A DNA stretch of 64,000 bases from Lysobacterales bacterium (GTDB lineage: Bacteria > Pseudomonadota > Gammaproteobacteria > Xanthomonadales > SZUA-5), in the NCBI GenBank assembly GCA_022844165.1, contig JALHMH010000018.1, positions 29,071-93,070 on the forward strand, given 5' to 3'. The first letter of the stretch is position 1. Every line of letters starts with the position of its first letter. The notes below the pieces were generated by a model that saw nothing but the letters and a program-made list of their open reading frames with translations, did no database searches and was not told the DNA's origin. This document shows positions 27,584 to 36,777 of the stretch, piece by piece. A program made the translations under genes and the position numbers.

Positions 27584-27680
27584 TCCGTATGAGGTGGCGA
27601 TAGCTTCGGTGTCGCCAGTAACGGTGTCGATTACCTGTTGGGTAATGGGTCGCAGCAGCGATCCGAGCTAAGATCGCCCA

Positions 27681-28478
27681 ATGAAAAACATTGAATTGGG
27701 CGCACTGTTGCGCGACTGGCGTCAGCGCCGCCGATTGAGTCAACTCGATCTGGCGGGTGATGCGCGCATCTCAACGCGCCACTTGAGTTTTATCGAAACC
27801 GGACGCTCTCGCCCCAGTCGCGGCTTGATCTTGCATTTGGGCGAGTTGTTGGACTTGCCGCTACGCGAGCGCAATCGTTTGCTGCTTGCCGCCGGTTTTG
27901 CGCCGCACTTTGCCGAGAACGCACTGGTGTCCGCGCCTCTGCAACCAGCAATCGATGCGCTGCAGCAGCTGTTACGCGTACACGATCCGAATCCAGCTGT
28001 GGTTGTCGATCGCCATTGGAACCTGGTGCTTGCCAACCGCATGGCGGAACGCTTGCTGGCCAATGTCGCGCCCGAATTGTTGCCACCCAACTGCAATGTG
28101 CTGCGACTGACGTTGCATCCCCAAGGCCTGGCCCCGGCGATCGTTAATCTGGGCGAGTGGCGTGCGCATTTGTTGTCGCGGCTGCGGCGTCAGATCGCGA
28201 TGAGTGGCGACACCAAGCTGTCTGAACTGCTCCGGGAACTGAGTGGTTACGCGCCGCTGCCCGATGAAGATCAGCCTGGCGGCTACGCCTCGCCAGCACC
28301 CGATGTGCTGGTGCTGTTCCGTTTGCGCAGCCCGGTCGGCGAACTGAGGTTGTTCAGCACCATGACCGTGTTCGGCACACCCGTGGACATCACGCTTTCC
28401 GAACTGGCGCTGGAGTCGTTTTATCCGGCCGACGCCAGCACAGCCGACAACCTGCGAAAACTGGCGAATTCGCCGTAA
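27681..28478 (+). CDS. XRE-family regulator with MmyB-like ligand-binding domain
   Basis: 265 aa. The helix-turn-helix occupies residues ~5-60 (LLRDWRQRRRLSQLDLAGDA ... SRPSRGLILHLGELLDLP), followed by the MmyB-like domain with the typical VVVDRHWNLVLANRMAERLL and PNCNVLRLTLHPQGL segments and an LFSTMTVFGTPVDITLSELA core. Members of this group are thought to respond to fatty-acid-like ligands. Divergent from the membrane-protein pair, which is the probable target together with its own promoter. Confidence 0.88.
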   Translation: MKNIELGALLRDWRQRRRLSQLDLAGDARISTRHLSFIETGRSRPSRGLILHLGELLDLPLRERNRLLLAAGFAPHFAENALVSAPLQPAIDALQQLLRVHDPNPAVVVDRHWNLVLANRMAERLLANVAPELLPPNCNVLRLTLHPQGLAPAIVNLGEWRAHLLSRLRRQIAMSGDTKLSELLRELSGYAPLPDEDQPGGYASPAPDVLVLFRLRSPVGELRLFSTMTVFGTPVDITLSELALESFYPADASTADNLRKLANSP

Positions 28479-28492
28479 CGAACGCCGCGCGC

Positions 28493-29452
28493 TCAACGCG
28501 CTACGCTGGCCGCTTTGGCTGCCAGAAATTCGCACAGTTGTTCTGCGTTTGCCTGTGTCTTTCGTGTCAGCGAAAACGCGTGTTCGGCATCGAGTACCCG
28601 ATCCAGCCAAATGCCGCCCTCGGCACTCAACGCCGGCCGCGTTGAGCCCAACCATAACGCGGTATCGCCGCCCTCTTCGGCGCTGCGCAGGTGGCTGCGC
28701 AGCACTGCGCGAAAAGCGGGCAGAGCCGTTCGCACACCCGCGGTATCGACCCAGCCGGGATGCATCACATAGGCGCGCGGTTGCCCTGACCAGCGCTGAT
28801 TCCATGCCCGAGTCAGTTCAACTTGAGCGCGCTTGTGAAGGGCATACGCGGCCATACCGTCGTGCGCAATGGCAGTGGTTGCGCACATCTCCTCAAGCTT
28901 GAGCGGCGCGCCATACATGCCACCGGAACTCATGTTGATCACCGCGGCGCCGTTCGCGAACCGGTGTGCAGCGAGAAGATCCTCGGTGAGAACGAAGTGG
29001 CTTAGCAGGTTCGTCACGAATGAGGTTTCCATACCCTCGGTCGTCAACTCGAATCGGTCCAATAACAAACCAACATTGTTCACCAATACGTCGACGCGCT
29101 CACCGCGTTCGACCAGGCCTCGAACCAGGCGCCGGGTATCGGCAACGCTGGAGAAATCCACCTTGAGTGGCACGATTGCATTGTTCTCGCCCGCTTCTTG
29201 CGCGCACGTACGAACCAGATCCGCCAGCTTGCTTTCGCTACGTGCCGCCGCGAGCACTCGCGCCCCGCGTGTATGGGCGGCGTGCGCAATGGCGGCGCCA
29301 ATGCCGCCACTGGCGCCGGTGACCAACCATGTTTGACCGTCAAGCCGCTCCGGATATGCCTGCCAGGAGCGCTGGCGATCGCGCAATCCCACGCGACTGA
29401 ACCGTGTGAAAAAACGCGCGTAGAAGAAGAGACTGGCAATCGCTCTGAGCAC
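28493..29452 (-). CDS. Short-chain dehydrogenase/reductase (DHRS12-like)
   Basis: A 319-aa Rossmann enzyme. The nucleotide-binding TGASGGIG, the NNVG strand, the catalytic Ser in MSSGGMYG and the YALHK (Tyr-x3-Lys) motif are all present. The ~40-residue N-terminal extension with hydrophobic character (AIASLFFYARFF) and the overall pattern fit the DHRS12-like subgroup. Probably NAD(P)-dependent oxidation or reduction of a lipophilic substrate. Convergent with the regulator gene (14-base gap). Confidence 0.88.
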   Translation of the reverse strand: MLRAIASLFFYARFFTRFSRVGLRDRQRSWQAYPERLDGQTWLVTGASGGIGAAIAHAAHTRGARVLAAARSESKLADLVRTCAQEAGENNAIVPLKVDFSSVADTRRLVRGLVERGERVDVLVNNVGLLLDRFELTTEGMETSFVTNLLSHFVLTEDLLAAHRFANGAAVINMSSGGMYGAPLKLEEMCATTAIAHDGMAAYALHKRAQVELTRAWNQRWSGQPRAYVMHPGWVDTAGVRTALPAFRAVLRSHLRSAEEGGDTALWLGSTRPALSAEGGIWLDRVLDAEHAFSLTRKTQANAEQLCEFLAAKAASVAR

Positions 29453-29550
29453 GGTCCACGCCTTTGATCACGGTGCGAGCATTAGAGGGCCAAAAGGTGT
29501 GAGAACTGCGTGACGTGCGCGACAACACGATGCAGATTCGGCGTGTCGGA

Positions 29551-31470
29551 TCAGGCCCTGGCATCTTCGTTGTGAGTGGCGAAAAATGCCTCTACGTCCG
29601 CGAGTACGCGCGTGCGCCGAAACGCTGGTAGCGCGGCGATAAACTCGCGGCCGTAGGATTTGCTGACAAGGCGCGGGTCGCACAACATCAGCACACCGCG
29701 ATCGCGGCTGCTGCGGATCAGGCGTCCGGCACCCTGCTTGAGCGCCAGCACGGCCGATGGCAACTGGTAGTCGCGAAACGGATTGCCGCCGCTCTGCCGA
29801 ATCGCATCCAGGCGCGCTTCCATGACTGGATCGCCCAATTGCGCGAACGGGAGTTTGTCGATCACCACCACGCTAAGTGCGTCGCCGGGCACATCGACAC
29901 CCTCCCAAAAGCTGGCCGCACCGAGCAGTACGCCATTGCCGCTGGCGAGGAAATCGGCCAGCAGGGCGGGGCGCGGGCGCTCTCCTTGCACAAAGAGCGG
30001 AAATGGCGACGTCAGGCGCAGGATCTCGGCCGCCTCACGCAGTGCGCGATGCGAAGTGAACAACAAAAATGCGCGGCCACCGCTGGCGCGCAAAACGGGC
30101 ATCGCGGCGGCAACCACACCTTCGACATAACGGTCGGTGTTCGGTTCGGGCATTCCGGCAGGCTGGTAGAGCAGCGCCTGATTCGGATAGTCGAACGGGC
30201 TATCGAGACACAGTGTCTGCGCGCGGTCGAGCCCGGTGCTCTGTTGGAACAAATCGAACCGGCCGGATACGGCCAGCGTGGCTGAGGTGGCGATCCACGC
30301 GGCATGTGTGGAGTCGCGATACGACTTGAGCGGCTCGGCGGCGTCCAGCGGCGTTGCGTGCAAAGCAAAGCCGCGCTGGAACAATTCGTACCAGCACACT
30401 TCTCCATCCTGGCGCTGGGCGACGCGTTCCAAACGCAGCGCGACGTCGGCGGCGCGAGCCGCGCAACTCTGCAAACCAGTGCTGCGCTCGGCCTGCTCGC
30501 CCAACGCGCCGGACAGCCCGGCGATCGCGTTTTGCAGGCGCTCGTGCGTGGCAATCACTTCGCCACTCTCTGCAGCGTGCCACCAGGGGCCTTTGATCGG
30601 CAAAGGATCGAGTGCCAGTCGAAACTCGCGTAGTCGCTGCTGCGTCTCGTCGACGGGTGGTTGCAGCAACGCCAAGGCGCCCTGTTGCTGGGACGCTTCG
30701 TTCAGCGCATCGCGCGTCAGCTCAACGATCTGCCGGTAACTGATGGACGTAGTGAAGAAAGTACTCGCGACGTCGCCGATCTGGTGCGCCTCGTCGAGAA
30801 TGAAGGCCTCCGCGCCGGGGAGGATTTCGCCAAAGCCCTCGCGCTTCAGGGCCAGATCGGCGAACAACAAATGGTGATTGACAATAACGAGGTCGGACTC
30901 CTGAGCTTTGCGCCTGGCCTTGACGACGAAGCACTCGGCATATCGCGGGCAATCTTGCCCCAGACAGTTGTCGGCACTCGATGTCACCCATGGCCAGATG
31001 CTCGAGTCCTCGGGCACACGATCCAGCTCCATCCGATCGCCCTCGCGAGTGATTCGCGCCCACGCCCTCACCTCCGCCAGCTCTTTCACCGCGTCTTTGC
31101 TGGCGAGCCGTGCCTGCTCTTCAGACAGATCCAGGCGATGCAGGCACAGGTAGTTGGCGCGACCCTTCAGCAGCGCCTTTTTTGGAGTGATCTGCAAGGT
31201 CTTGCACACGCGTGGCAGATCGCGATGGAACAGCTGATCTTGCAGCGTCTTGGTGCCCGTCGAGACGATGATGCGCATGCCGGCGAGCAGCGCCGGTACC
31301 AGATAGGCGAAGGTCTTGCCCGTGCCTGTGCCTGCCTCCACGAGCAGCGTCGAGCGTTCGATCAACGCGCGTTCCACGGCTTGGGCCATCGCCAATTGTT
31401 GCTCGCGCGGCGTAAACAGCGGATCGGCGCTGAACGGCCCATCGGCGCCAAGCGCGTTGGTGGCAGACAT
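29551..31470 (-). CDS. yoaA: DinG/YoaA-family Fe-S ATP-dependent DNA helicase
   Basis: A 639-aa superfamily 2 (XPD-like) 5'-3' helicase. Walker A EAGTGTGKT, DEAH box (FILDEAHQ) and motif VI (QGAGRLIRSSRD) are intact. Four cysteines between motifs Ia and II (YLCLHR, NCLGQDCPRYAEC) fit the 4Fe-4S cluster required for activity. The length and lack of a DinG-type N-terminal exonuclease favour YoaA, which in E. coli acts with the polymerase III chi subunit in damage tolerance. Divergent from pyrD with a 52-base gap. Confidence 0.9.
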   Translation of the reverse strand: MSATNALGADGPFSADPLFTPREQQLAMAQAVERALIERSTLLVEAGTGTGKTFAYLVPALLAGMRIIVSTGTKTLQDQLFHRDLPRVCKTLQITPKKALLKGRANYLCLHRLDLSEEQARLASKDAVKELAEVRAWARITREGDRMELDRVPEDSSIWPWVTSSADNCLGQDCPRYAECFVVKARRKAQESDLVIVNHHLLFADLALKREGFGEILPGAEAFILDEAHQIGDVASTFFTTSISYRQIVELTRDALNEASQQQGALALLQPPVDETQQRLREFRLALDPLPIKGPWWHAAESGEVIATHERLQNAIAGLSGALGEQAERSTGLQSCAARAADVALRLERVAQRQDGEVCWYELFQRGFALHATPLDAAEPLKSYRDSTHAAWIATSATLAVSGRFDLFQQSTGLDRAQTLCLDSPFDYPNQALLYQPAGMPEPNTDRYVEGVVAAAMPVLRASGGRAFLLFTSHRALREAAEILRLTSPFPLFVQGERPRPALLADFLASGNGVLLGAASFWEGVDVPGDALSVVVIDKLPFAQLGDPVMEARLDAIRQSGGNPFRDYQLPSAVLALKQGAGRLIRSSRDRGVLMLCDPRLVSKSYGREFIAALPAFRRTRVLADVEAFFATHNEDARA

Positions 31471-31522
31471 CCAGCATTCCCAGGCGATATAAGATTCCCG
31501 GAAGTCTATCGGGATCGCTCAC

Positions 31523-32545
31523 GTGTCGCTGTACTCCCTCGCCAAACCGCTGCTTTTCGCCCTTGATGCCGAGCGCGCGCATGATTTGGGCTTACTTAGC
31601 ATCGAACTGGCCTGGCGTGCTGGCTTGAATCCGCTGCTGGCGGTCAAACCCAAGACCCTGCCCACGCGGGTATTCGGCATCGAGTTTCCGAATCCCGTCG
31701 GACTGGCGGCCGGCCTGGACAAGAACGGCGCGCATATCGACGCGTTGGCGAGCCTGGGCTTCGGCTTTATCGAAGTCGGCACGATCACACCCAGGGCGCA
31801 ATCCGGCAATCCCAAGCCACGCATGTTCCGGTTGCCCGAGCAGCGCGCGGTGATCAACCGGCTGGGATTCAACAACGGCGGCATTGAGGCTTTGGCAAAG
31901 AACCTCGAATGCACGCGCTTTGGTGGCGTGCTCGGGATCAACATTGGCAAGAACAAGGACACGCCGAACGAGCGCGCCGTCGACGACTATGTGTACTGCC
32001 TTGAGCGCGTGTATGCGCGCGCCAGCTACATCACAGTCAATATCTCATCGCCGAACACACAGGGTTTACGCGATTTGCAGCATGAGGACGCGCTGAAGGC
32101 ATTGATCGGTACTCTGCGCGAGACGCAGGAGCGCCTCGGTGCGCTGCATGGGCGCAAGCCAATGTTGCTCAAAGTCGCGCCGGATTTAACCGATGCGGAA
32201 CTGGATTCGATGGCTGCCGTGTTGCTGTCGAGCGCCATCGATGGCGTTATCTGCGGCAACACCACCATTGATCGCGCCTCGATTGCCGGACATCCGCTCG
32301 CGCGCGAGATCGGCGGCCTGTCTGGCGCACCGCTGATGGCCAAAGCCACCGCGACTCTGCGCGGCATGGCCGCGCGCGTGGGCGGCAAGCTGCCGATCAT
32401 TGGCGTCGGCGGCATTCTATCCGGGCGCGATGCGACGGAAAAAGTTGCCGCTGGCGCGTCACTGGTGCAGTTCTATACCGGCCTCATCTATCGCGGGCCG
32501 GCGTTGATCGTCGAGTGCGTCGAGGCGATTCGTGCGCGTCGTTGA
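31523..32545 (+). CDS. pyrD: Dihydroorotate dehydrogenase (quinone), class 2
   Basis: A 340-aa FMN enzyme on the inner face of the cytoplasmic membrane that oxidises dihydroorotate to orotate and passes electrons to quinone, the fourth step of pyrimidine synthesis. Class 2 features: the N-terminal amphipathic extension ([20 protein letters not shown]), [26 protein letters not shown] with the catalytic serine of this class, and [12 protein letters not shown] phosphate binding. GTG start. Overlaps murB by 14 bases. Confidence 0.96.
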   Translation: MSLYSLAKPLLFALDAERAHDLGLLSIELAWRAGLNPLLAVKPKTLPTRVFGIEFPNPVGLAAGLDKNGAHIDALASLGFGFIEVGTITPRAQSGNPKPRMFRLPEQRAVINRLGFNNGGIEALAKNLECTRFGGVLGINIGKNKDTPNERAVDDYVYCLERVYARASYITVNISSPNTQGLRDLQHEDALKALIGTLRETQERLGALHGRKPMLLKVAPDLTDAELDSMAAVLLSSAIDGVICGNTTIDRASIAGHPLAREIGGLSGAPLMAKATATLRGMAARVGGKLPIIGVGGILSGRDATEKVAAGASLVQFYTGLIYRGPALIVECVEAIRARR

Positions 32546-33533
32546 GCAGGCACCCCTGCGGGCGCTGAATTCCTTTGGCGTCGATGCCCGGGCGCGCTTC
32601 CTGGTGCGCGCCAATTGCTCCGATGAATTGCTCGCCGCGCAGGATTTCGCGGCCGCCAGATCGCTACCGCTGGTAGTGCTGGGCGGTGGCAGCAATATCG
32701 TCATCGCGCGCGACCTTGAGGTGGTAGTGCTGACGCCAGATCTGCGCGGCATCGACGTCGAGCGCGGCGGTGATTCGATAGTGATCGAGGCCGCCGCGGG
32801 CGAAAACTGGGCGGAGTTTGTGCAACGCTCGGTGGACATTGGCGCGTGCGGTCTGGAGAACCTGGCGGCGATTCCGGGTTCCGTGGGTGCCGCGCCCATT
32901 CAGAATATCGGCGCGTACGGCGTAGAACTCGAGCGCTTCGTCGAGCAAGTTGAAATTCTCGATCTGAGGACGCACGAACAGAAGCATCTGAGCCGGGCGG
33001 ATTGCGAGTTTGGCTATCGCGATAGCCGCTTCAAGCGAGAGCCGAACGAAATCGTGACACGCCTGCGCCTGCGCCTGCCGACCCAGGCTGACCTCACCAT
33101 CGACTATCCCGGTGTACGCGAAGAACTGGCCGCGATGGGTGCGCTACCATCGCCGCGCACCGTACACGATGCGATCACCGCCATCCGCTGGCGCAAATTG
33201 CCGCGCCCGGAGGTGCTCGGCAATGCTGGCAGCTTCTTCAAAAATCCGATCCTGGACGCGGCACAAAAAGACGCGCTTCTAGGCTTGGCGCTGGCTCCGA
33301 TCTATCCACACGCAAGCGCATTCAAGGCATCGGCCGCGTGGCTCATCGATGCCTGCGGTCTCAAGGGATTCGTACTCGGGCGAGCCGCAGTCCATCGCGA
33401 ACACGCCTTGGTCATCGTCAACCTGGGCGGTGCGAGCGGAGCGGAAATCCTCGCGCTCGCAGCGCACATCCAAACGCGGGTGTTCGAACGATTTGGTATC
33501 ACACTGGAGGTGGAGCCGCGGGTGCTCCAGTGA
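32532..33533 (+). CDS. murB: UDP-N-acetylenolpyruvoylglucosamine reductase (MurB)
   Basis: A 333-aa flavoenzyme that reduces the enolpyruvyl ether with NADPH to form UDP-N-acetylmuramate in peptidoglycan synthesis. FAD-binding LGGGSNIV and [17 protein letters not shown] are present, as are YRDSRFK, the proton-donor serine in [10 protein letters not shown] and the terminal LEVEPRVL glutamate. The tyrosine loop and C-terminal arrangement are type I (E. coli-like). The GTG start lies inside the last codons of pyrD, so expression is coupled to it. Confidence 0.96.
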   Translation: MRVVEQAPLRALNSFGVDARARFLVRANCSDELLAAQDFAAARSLPLVVLGGGSNIVIARDLEVVVLTPDLRGIDVERGGDSIVIEAAAGENWAEFVQRSVDIGACGLENLAAIPGSVGAAPIQNIGAYGVELERFVEQVEILDLRTHEQKHLSRADCEFGYRDSRFKREPNEIVTRLRLRLPTQADLTIDYPGVREELAAMGALPSPRTVHDAITAIRWRKLPRPEVLGNAGSFFKNPILDAAQKDALLGLALAPIYPHASAFKASAAWLIDACGLKGFVLGRAAVHREHALVIVNLGGASGAEILALAAHIQTRVFERFGITLEVEPRVLQ

Positions 33534-33536
33534 GCG

Positions 33537-34469
33537 CTAATCGGGAAGGCGATGGCAACGCATCATCGCACGCACATGCGCCACCGAGCTTTCGCGCAAA
33601 GCGGCAAGCGAATAGCCACCTTCGAGCGTCGAGACGATGCGGCCGTGCGCGTGGCGCTCGGCCAGGCGAACCAATTCAGTCGTGATCCATGCAAAGTCGG
33701 CAGCATCGAGATTCAGATCCGCCAGCGGATCGAGTCGGTGCGCATCGAAGCCGGCGGAAATGATGATCAGCTCCGGTGCGAACGCGTCAACCGCCGGCAG
33801 CAAGGTGCTCGACCAAAGCGCACAAAATGCGTCCGAGCCGCTACCCGGTCTGAGCTCACCGTTGACGATATTGCCGACGCCACGTTCGCTGGCCCGCCCG
33901 GTGCCGGGATACAACGGCGACTGGTGCGAGGACACAAATTGCACGCGCGGTTCGTTCTCGAAAATGTCCTGTGTCCCGTTGCCATGATGTACATCGAAGT
34001 CGACGATGCTGATGCGTGCACAGCCGTGTGCTGCGAGCGCATGATGCGCCGCCACAGCGACATGATTGAACAGGCAAAATCCCATCGCTTCGTTGCCAGT
34101 GCTGTGATGTCCCGGTGGACGGACGGCGCAAAAACCGCGCTCGTTGCGCAGGACAGCAGCATCGACGGCTGCACACAATGCACCACTCGCGCGATAGCTC
34201 GCTTCCAGCGAGGCCGGGGACATCACCGTGTCGGCATCGACTCGAATCAGGCCGTGAGCGGGTGCGTTGCGTTTCAGCAGATCGATGAAGGCAGGAACGT
34301 GCGCGCGACCCACCTGCGCCTCGTCGCCGAGCGGCGCCTCACACCACGTCAGAGCATCGGCAAACTCCGTGCGGAGCGCGTCGAGTATCGCCGCAAGGCG
34401 TCCGGCGTGTTCCGGATGACCGGCGCCGGTGTCGTGATCGAGACAACGCTGATGCGTGTAGATGTTCAT
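33537..34469 (-). CDS. Histone-deacetylase-family amidohydrolase (class II-like)
   Basis: A 310-aa zinc deacetylase. The catalytic and metal residues are visible in RPPGHHS, VDFDVHHGNGTQ and ISAGFDAHRLDPL, and EGGYSL closes the pocket. Bacterial members act on acetyl-lysine, acetylpolyamines or other small amides; the substrate here is open. The start ATG overlaps the stop of the upstream response regulator by four bases, so the two proteins are co-translated, which hints at a signalling link. Convergent with murB. Confidence 0.9.
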   Translation of the reverse strand: MNIYTHQRCLDHDTGAGHPEHAGRLAAILDALRTEFADALTWCEAPLGDEAQVGRAHVPAFIDLLKRNAPAHGLIRVDADTVMSPASLEASYRASGALCAAVDAAVLRNERGFCAVRPPGHHSTGNEAMGFCLFNHVAVAAHHALAAHGCARISIVDFDVHHGNGTQDIFENEPRVQFVSSHQSPLYPGTGRASERGVGNIVNGELRPGSGSDAFCALWSSTLLPAVDAFAPELIIISAGFDAHRLDPLADLNLDAADFAWITTELVRLAERHAHGRIVSTLEGGYSLAALRESSVAHVRAMMRCHRLPD

Positions 34470-35671
34470 CGTCGCGATACGCTCAGGGCACGTTTCAGCC
34501 AGCGCGCCCGCTGCGCACGGCCCACGACCGCGGCGACCAGGTGTTTTGGCCGCAACGGTTTTTTCAGGAAGTCATCGCCGCCAGCGGTGAGCGTTTCGAA
34601 ACGCCGTTCCTGGTCGTCGTCGCCGGAGATGAGTATGACGGGTGTGAATGCCGTTTTCGGATGCGCGCGAAACAAACTCAGCAATTCGAGCCCGTTCAAG
34701 TTCGGCATGTGCAAATCGAGCAAAATGACGTCGGGATCGAAACTCTCGATGGCCTCGAGCGCACGGGTCGGGTCATGGACAACGCGCGTTGCCATGCCGG
34801 AGCGTCTCAACACCGACTCGACTACCATCGTCATCGACAGATCATCGTCGACGAACAGCGCGCGGTACGGATCGAGTCGGTCGGCGAGCGTAGCGACGAT
34901 TTCGCGGGCGAGCTGGTCGACGTCGGCGGGCAGAACGAAATAGCCGTCCGCACTGACCTTCGCGGCGGCGAGCCGCTGCCGCGGATCGTCGCTGCGCGAA
35001 ACAACAAATAAGCCGATGCGGCGCCGCGCCTGGTCGAGCGCCGGATCGAGCTGCGCCAGTTTGCTCCAGATGTCCAGTGCTGCAGCGGGAAGGATCAGCG
35101 CCTTCACTTCTTCTTGACCCAGTAGTTGCCCGGTCTGGCGATCCAGGCGCAGTAGCGGCTGAACCACATAACCGCAATCTTCAAGCGCAATACCCAAGGC
35201 GGCTGCATCGCGTCCGGATGGGTCGATGAAGATAATGGTGTTCACCGGTGTTTTGGTCGCGGGCAGCGGCAGATCATGGATCGGCGCTGGCACACGCCCG
35301 TGCGCCTCGGGTGTTGGCGGATCGAGCAACATTGGGCCGTGTTCAGGCACATCCTCAGGGAGGTCCAGGTCAACCCCGGCATCTTCCAATCGATGCATTT
35401 GCTCGGTGACGGCGTCTAACAGCGCAATCAGCTGCGCGCGCTTTTGTTGTACCGGACCTGCGCGCGACCCGGTGAACGCGCTCAGGTAAGCGGCGAATCC
35501 CAGACACGCTTCGGCCAAAGATGCGTGCTGTGGATCGCTCAACTGATCGCTCAGAACTTCTGCGCGTTCGCAGACGTCGCCCGCCGCATCGCAATCCCAG
35601 GCGCTGGCCATCAGCCGTCGTGCATCGATTTCCAGCTGTCGCAAGGTATCCAGGTCTTGCGTCATCGTCAT
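34466..35671 (-). CDS. Multi-domain response regulator with C-terminal receiver
   Basis: 401 aa. The N-terminal ~100 residues are helical and HPt-like in size, a middle region (TIIFIDPSGRDAAALGIALE) looks like a degenerate receiver, and the last ~125 residues form a canonical receiver domain: FVDDDLSMT acidic pocket, phosphoacceptor in LLDLHMPNLNG, LISGDDD, and FLKKPLRP with the conserved lysine. No DNA-binding or enzymatic output domain. The ATG at 35671 has GAGG upstream; a TTG five codons earlier is less likely. Coupled to the HDAC-like gene by a 4-base overlap. Confidence 0.85.
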   Translation of the reverse strand: MTMTQDLDTLRQLEIDARRLMASAWDCDAAGDVCERAEVLSDQLSDPQHASLAEACLGFAAYLSAFTGSRAGPVQQKRAQLIALLDAVTEQMHRLEDAGVDLDLPEDVPEHGPMLLDPPTPEAHGRVPAPIHDLPLPATKTPVNTIIFIDPSGRDAAALGIALEDCGYVVQPLLRLDRQTGQLLGQEEVKALILPAAALDIWSKLAQLDPALDQARRRIGLFVVSRSDDPRQRLAAAKVSADGYFVLPADVDQLAREIVATLADRLDPYRALFVDDDLSMTMVVESVLRRSGMATRVVHDPTRALEAIESFDPDVILLDLHMPNLNGLELLSLFRAHPKTAFTPVILISGDDDQERRFETLTAGGDDFLKKPLRPKHLVAAVVGRAQRARWLKRALSVSRR

Positions 35672-35711
35672 CCGACCCAACCTCAAAGACCGGTGTTATA
35701 CCGTGCCAAGA

Positions 35712-36131
35712 TCAAAGCAGTTGTCGAAGCGCGATGACCGTCAGAACAAACAGCGGCACGTTGGACAGCGCGAACAGCATAAAACGCAGCGGTATGACGT
35801 TGATCGTGGCCTGCACCAGGCTATGCACAACGCGAAGCGCAAAGTACGCCCAGGCCATGGCCACTGCGAGCGTCGATGTCTCGCCCATGACCGCCAGTGC
35901 CAGAGATATCGCGTAGAAGATGGTCGGCTCTTCCAGCAAATGGTTGTAATTATCTGCTTTCCACCGAACTTGAGCCGGAAGTTCCGCCATTTGTTCCCCG
36001 CGTGGGCGGGTTTGGTCGAGTTTCATGCGCGATCGGCGGATGGCGGGCAGCCGAGTTGCGTACATCCAAAGCCACATGACGAGTGTCCACGCGACCAGCG
36101 AAACGATCGGCCCGAGCATGGGATTTTGCAT
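35712..36131 (-). CDS. MAPEG family membrane protein
   Basis: A 139-aa four-helix protein. The family pattern is clear in VRWKADNYNHLLEEPTIFYA (R-A/D-N-x-x-E-x-P-x-F-Y), followed by YFALRVVHSLVQ. MAPEG proteins are glutathione- or lipid-handling enzymes in eukaryotes; the bacterial ones are mostly uncharacterised. The start at 36131 follows AAGGAC at good spacing. Its upstream region contains the hairpin-repeat pair on the way to groES. Confidence 0.85.
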   Translation of the reverse strand: MQNPMLGPIVSLVAWTLVMWLWMYATRLPAIRRSRMKLDQTRPRGEQMAELPAQVRWKADNYNHLLEEPTIFYAISLALAVMGETSTLAVAMAWAYFALRVVHSLVQATINVIPLRFMLFALSNVPLFVLTVIALRQLL

Positions 36132-36256
36132 ATCGATGTCCTTGGGACGAGCTGCAGAAGGGTTGCCTGTCGCGCGCGTGAAGCCGTTCGCGCGTCCTGA
36201 AGATAGCGGCTCTGTGTTCGCGGCAATAGGGGAAATGCGGTCGACAAACGCCTGGC

Positions 36257-36437
36257 GAGGCTTCGCCTCAGACCGCCGAGCATTGTTGGCTTCGCCAGAC
36301 ACCGTACTTGCCAAAACCCCCATTGAGCGCTGCGCGCTCAATCGCCCCCTTGTACTCAAGGGGGCTTCAACTGCCAGAGCCGCTGCGCAGAAAATTTGAC
36401 TCAAATGTACAGATCCGGCTCCGTCAAGGACTCTAGC
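36257..36437. repeat. Dispersed hairpin repeat, copy 3
   Basis: Same family as the copies at 18.1-18.4 kb but with a longer third hairpin (ATTGAGCGC-TGC-GCGCTCAAT at 36322-36342) and CCCCCTTG-TACT-CAAGGGGG at 36345-36364. It ends in CTCTAGC and is followed head-to-tail by copy 4. Confidence 0.85.
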
Positions 36438-36617
36438 GAGGCTTCGCCTCAGACCGCCGAGCATTGCTGGCTTCGCCAGACACCGTACTTGCCACTACCC
36501 CCATCGAGCGCTGCGCGCTCGATCGCCCCCTTAATTTAAGGGGGCTGCCAAAGCCAAAGCCGCTCCTGAGAAAATTTGACTCAAATGACAAGATCCAGCT
36601 TCATCAAGGACTCTAGC
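36438..36617. repeat. Dispersed hairpin repeat, copy 4
   Basis: Third hairpin ATCGAGCGC-TGC-GCGCTCGAT (36503-36523) and fourth CCCCCTTAA-T-TTAAGGGGG (36526-36544) differ from copy 3 at paired positions in a way that keeps pairing. The tail matches copies 1 and 2 (AAGATCCAGCTTCATCAAGG). Confidence 0.85.
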
Positions 36618-36761
36618 AGGCTGTTGAGAAACAGCCTGCGGGCGCGAACCATGGATGGTTCGCACATGGATCGAGCACGTAAGTGCTTGATCCATGGAGA
36701 GCGAGTCCGGACATGTGCCGGACTCGCGACTTGAGAAACGCACAGGAAGTGCGTTTCTCAA
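36616..36761. repeat. Array of five different perfect hairpins upstream of groES
   Basis: Back-to-back stem-loops: 36616-36639 (10 bp), 36644-36663 (GCGAACCAT/ATGGTTCGC), 36665-36696 (14 bp with one G-T pair), 36701-36727 (GCGAGTCCGG/CCGGACTCGC) and 36731-36761 (13 bp). Almost no spacer DNA is left between them. It abuts repeat copy 4 on one side and the heat-shock promoter on the other. Confidence 0.85.
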
Positions 36762-36777
36762 CAAAGTGCTAGTGCCC

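Noticed and set aside
33552..34943. 463-codon plus-strand frame opposite the HDAC and response-regulator genes
   Set aside because: It spans two well-supported genes on the other strand and has no family features.
36616..36640. AGGCTGTTGAGAAAC resembling an insertion-sequence end
   Set aside because: It is one arm of a perfect hairpin in a five-hairpin array, and no transposase gene or matching opposite end is present.
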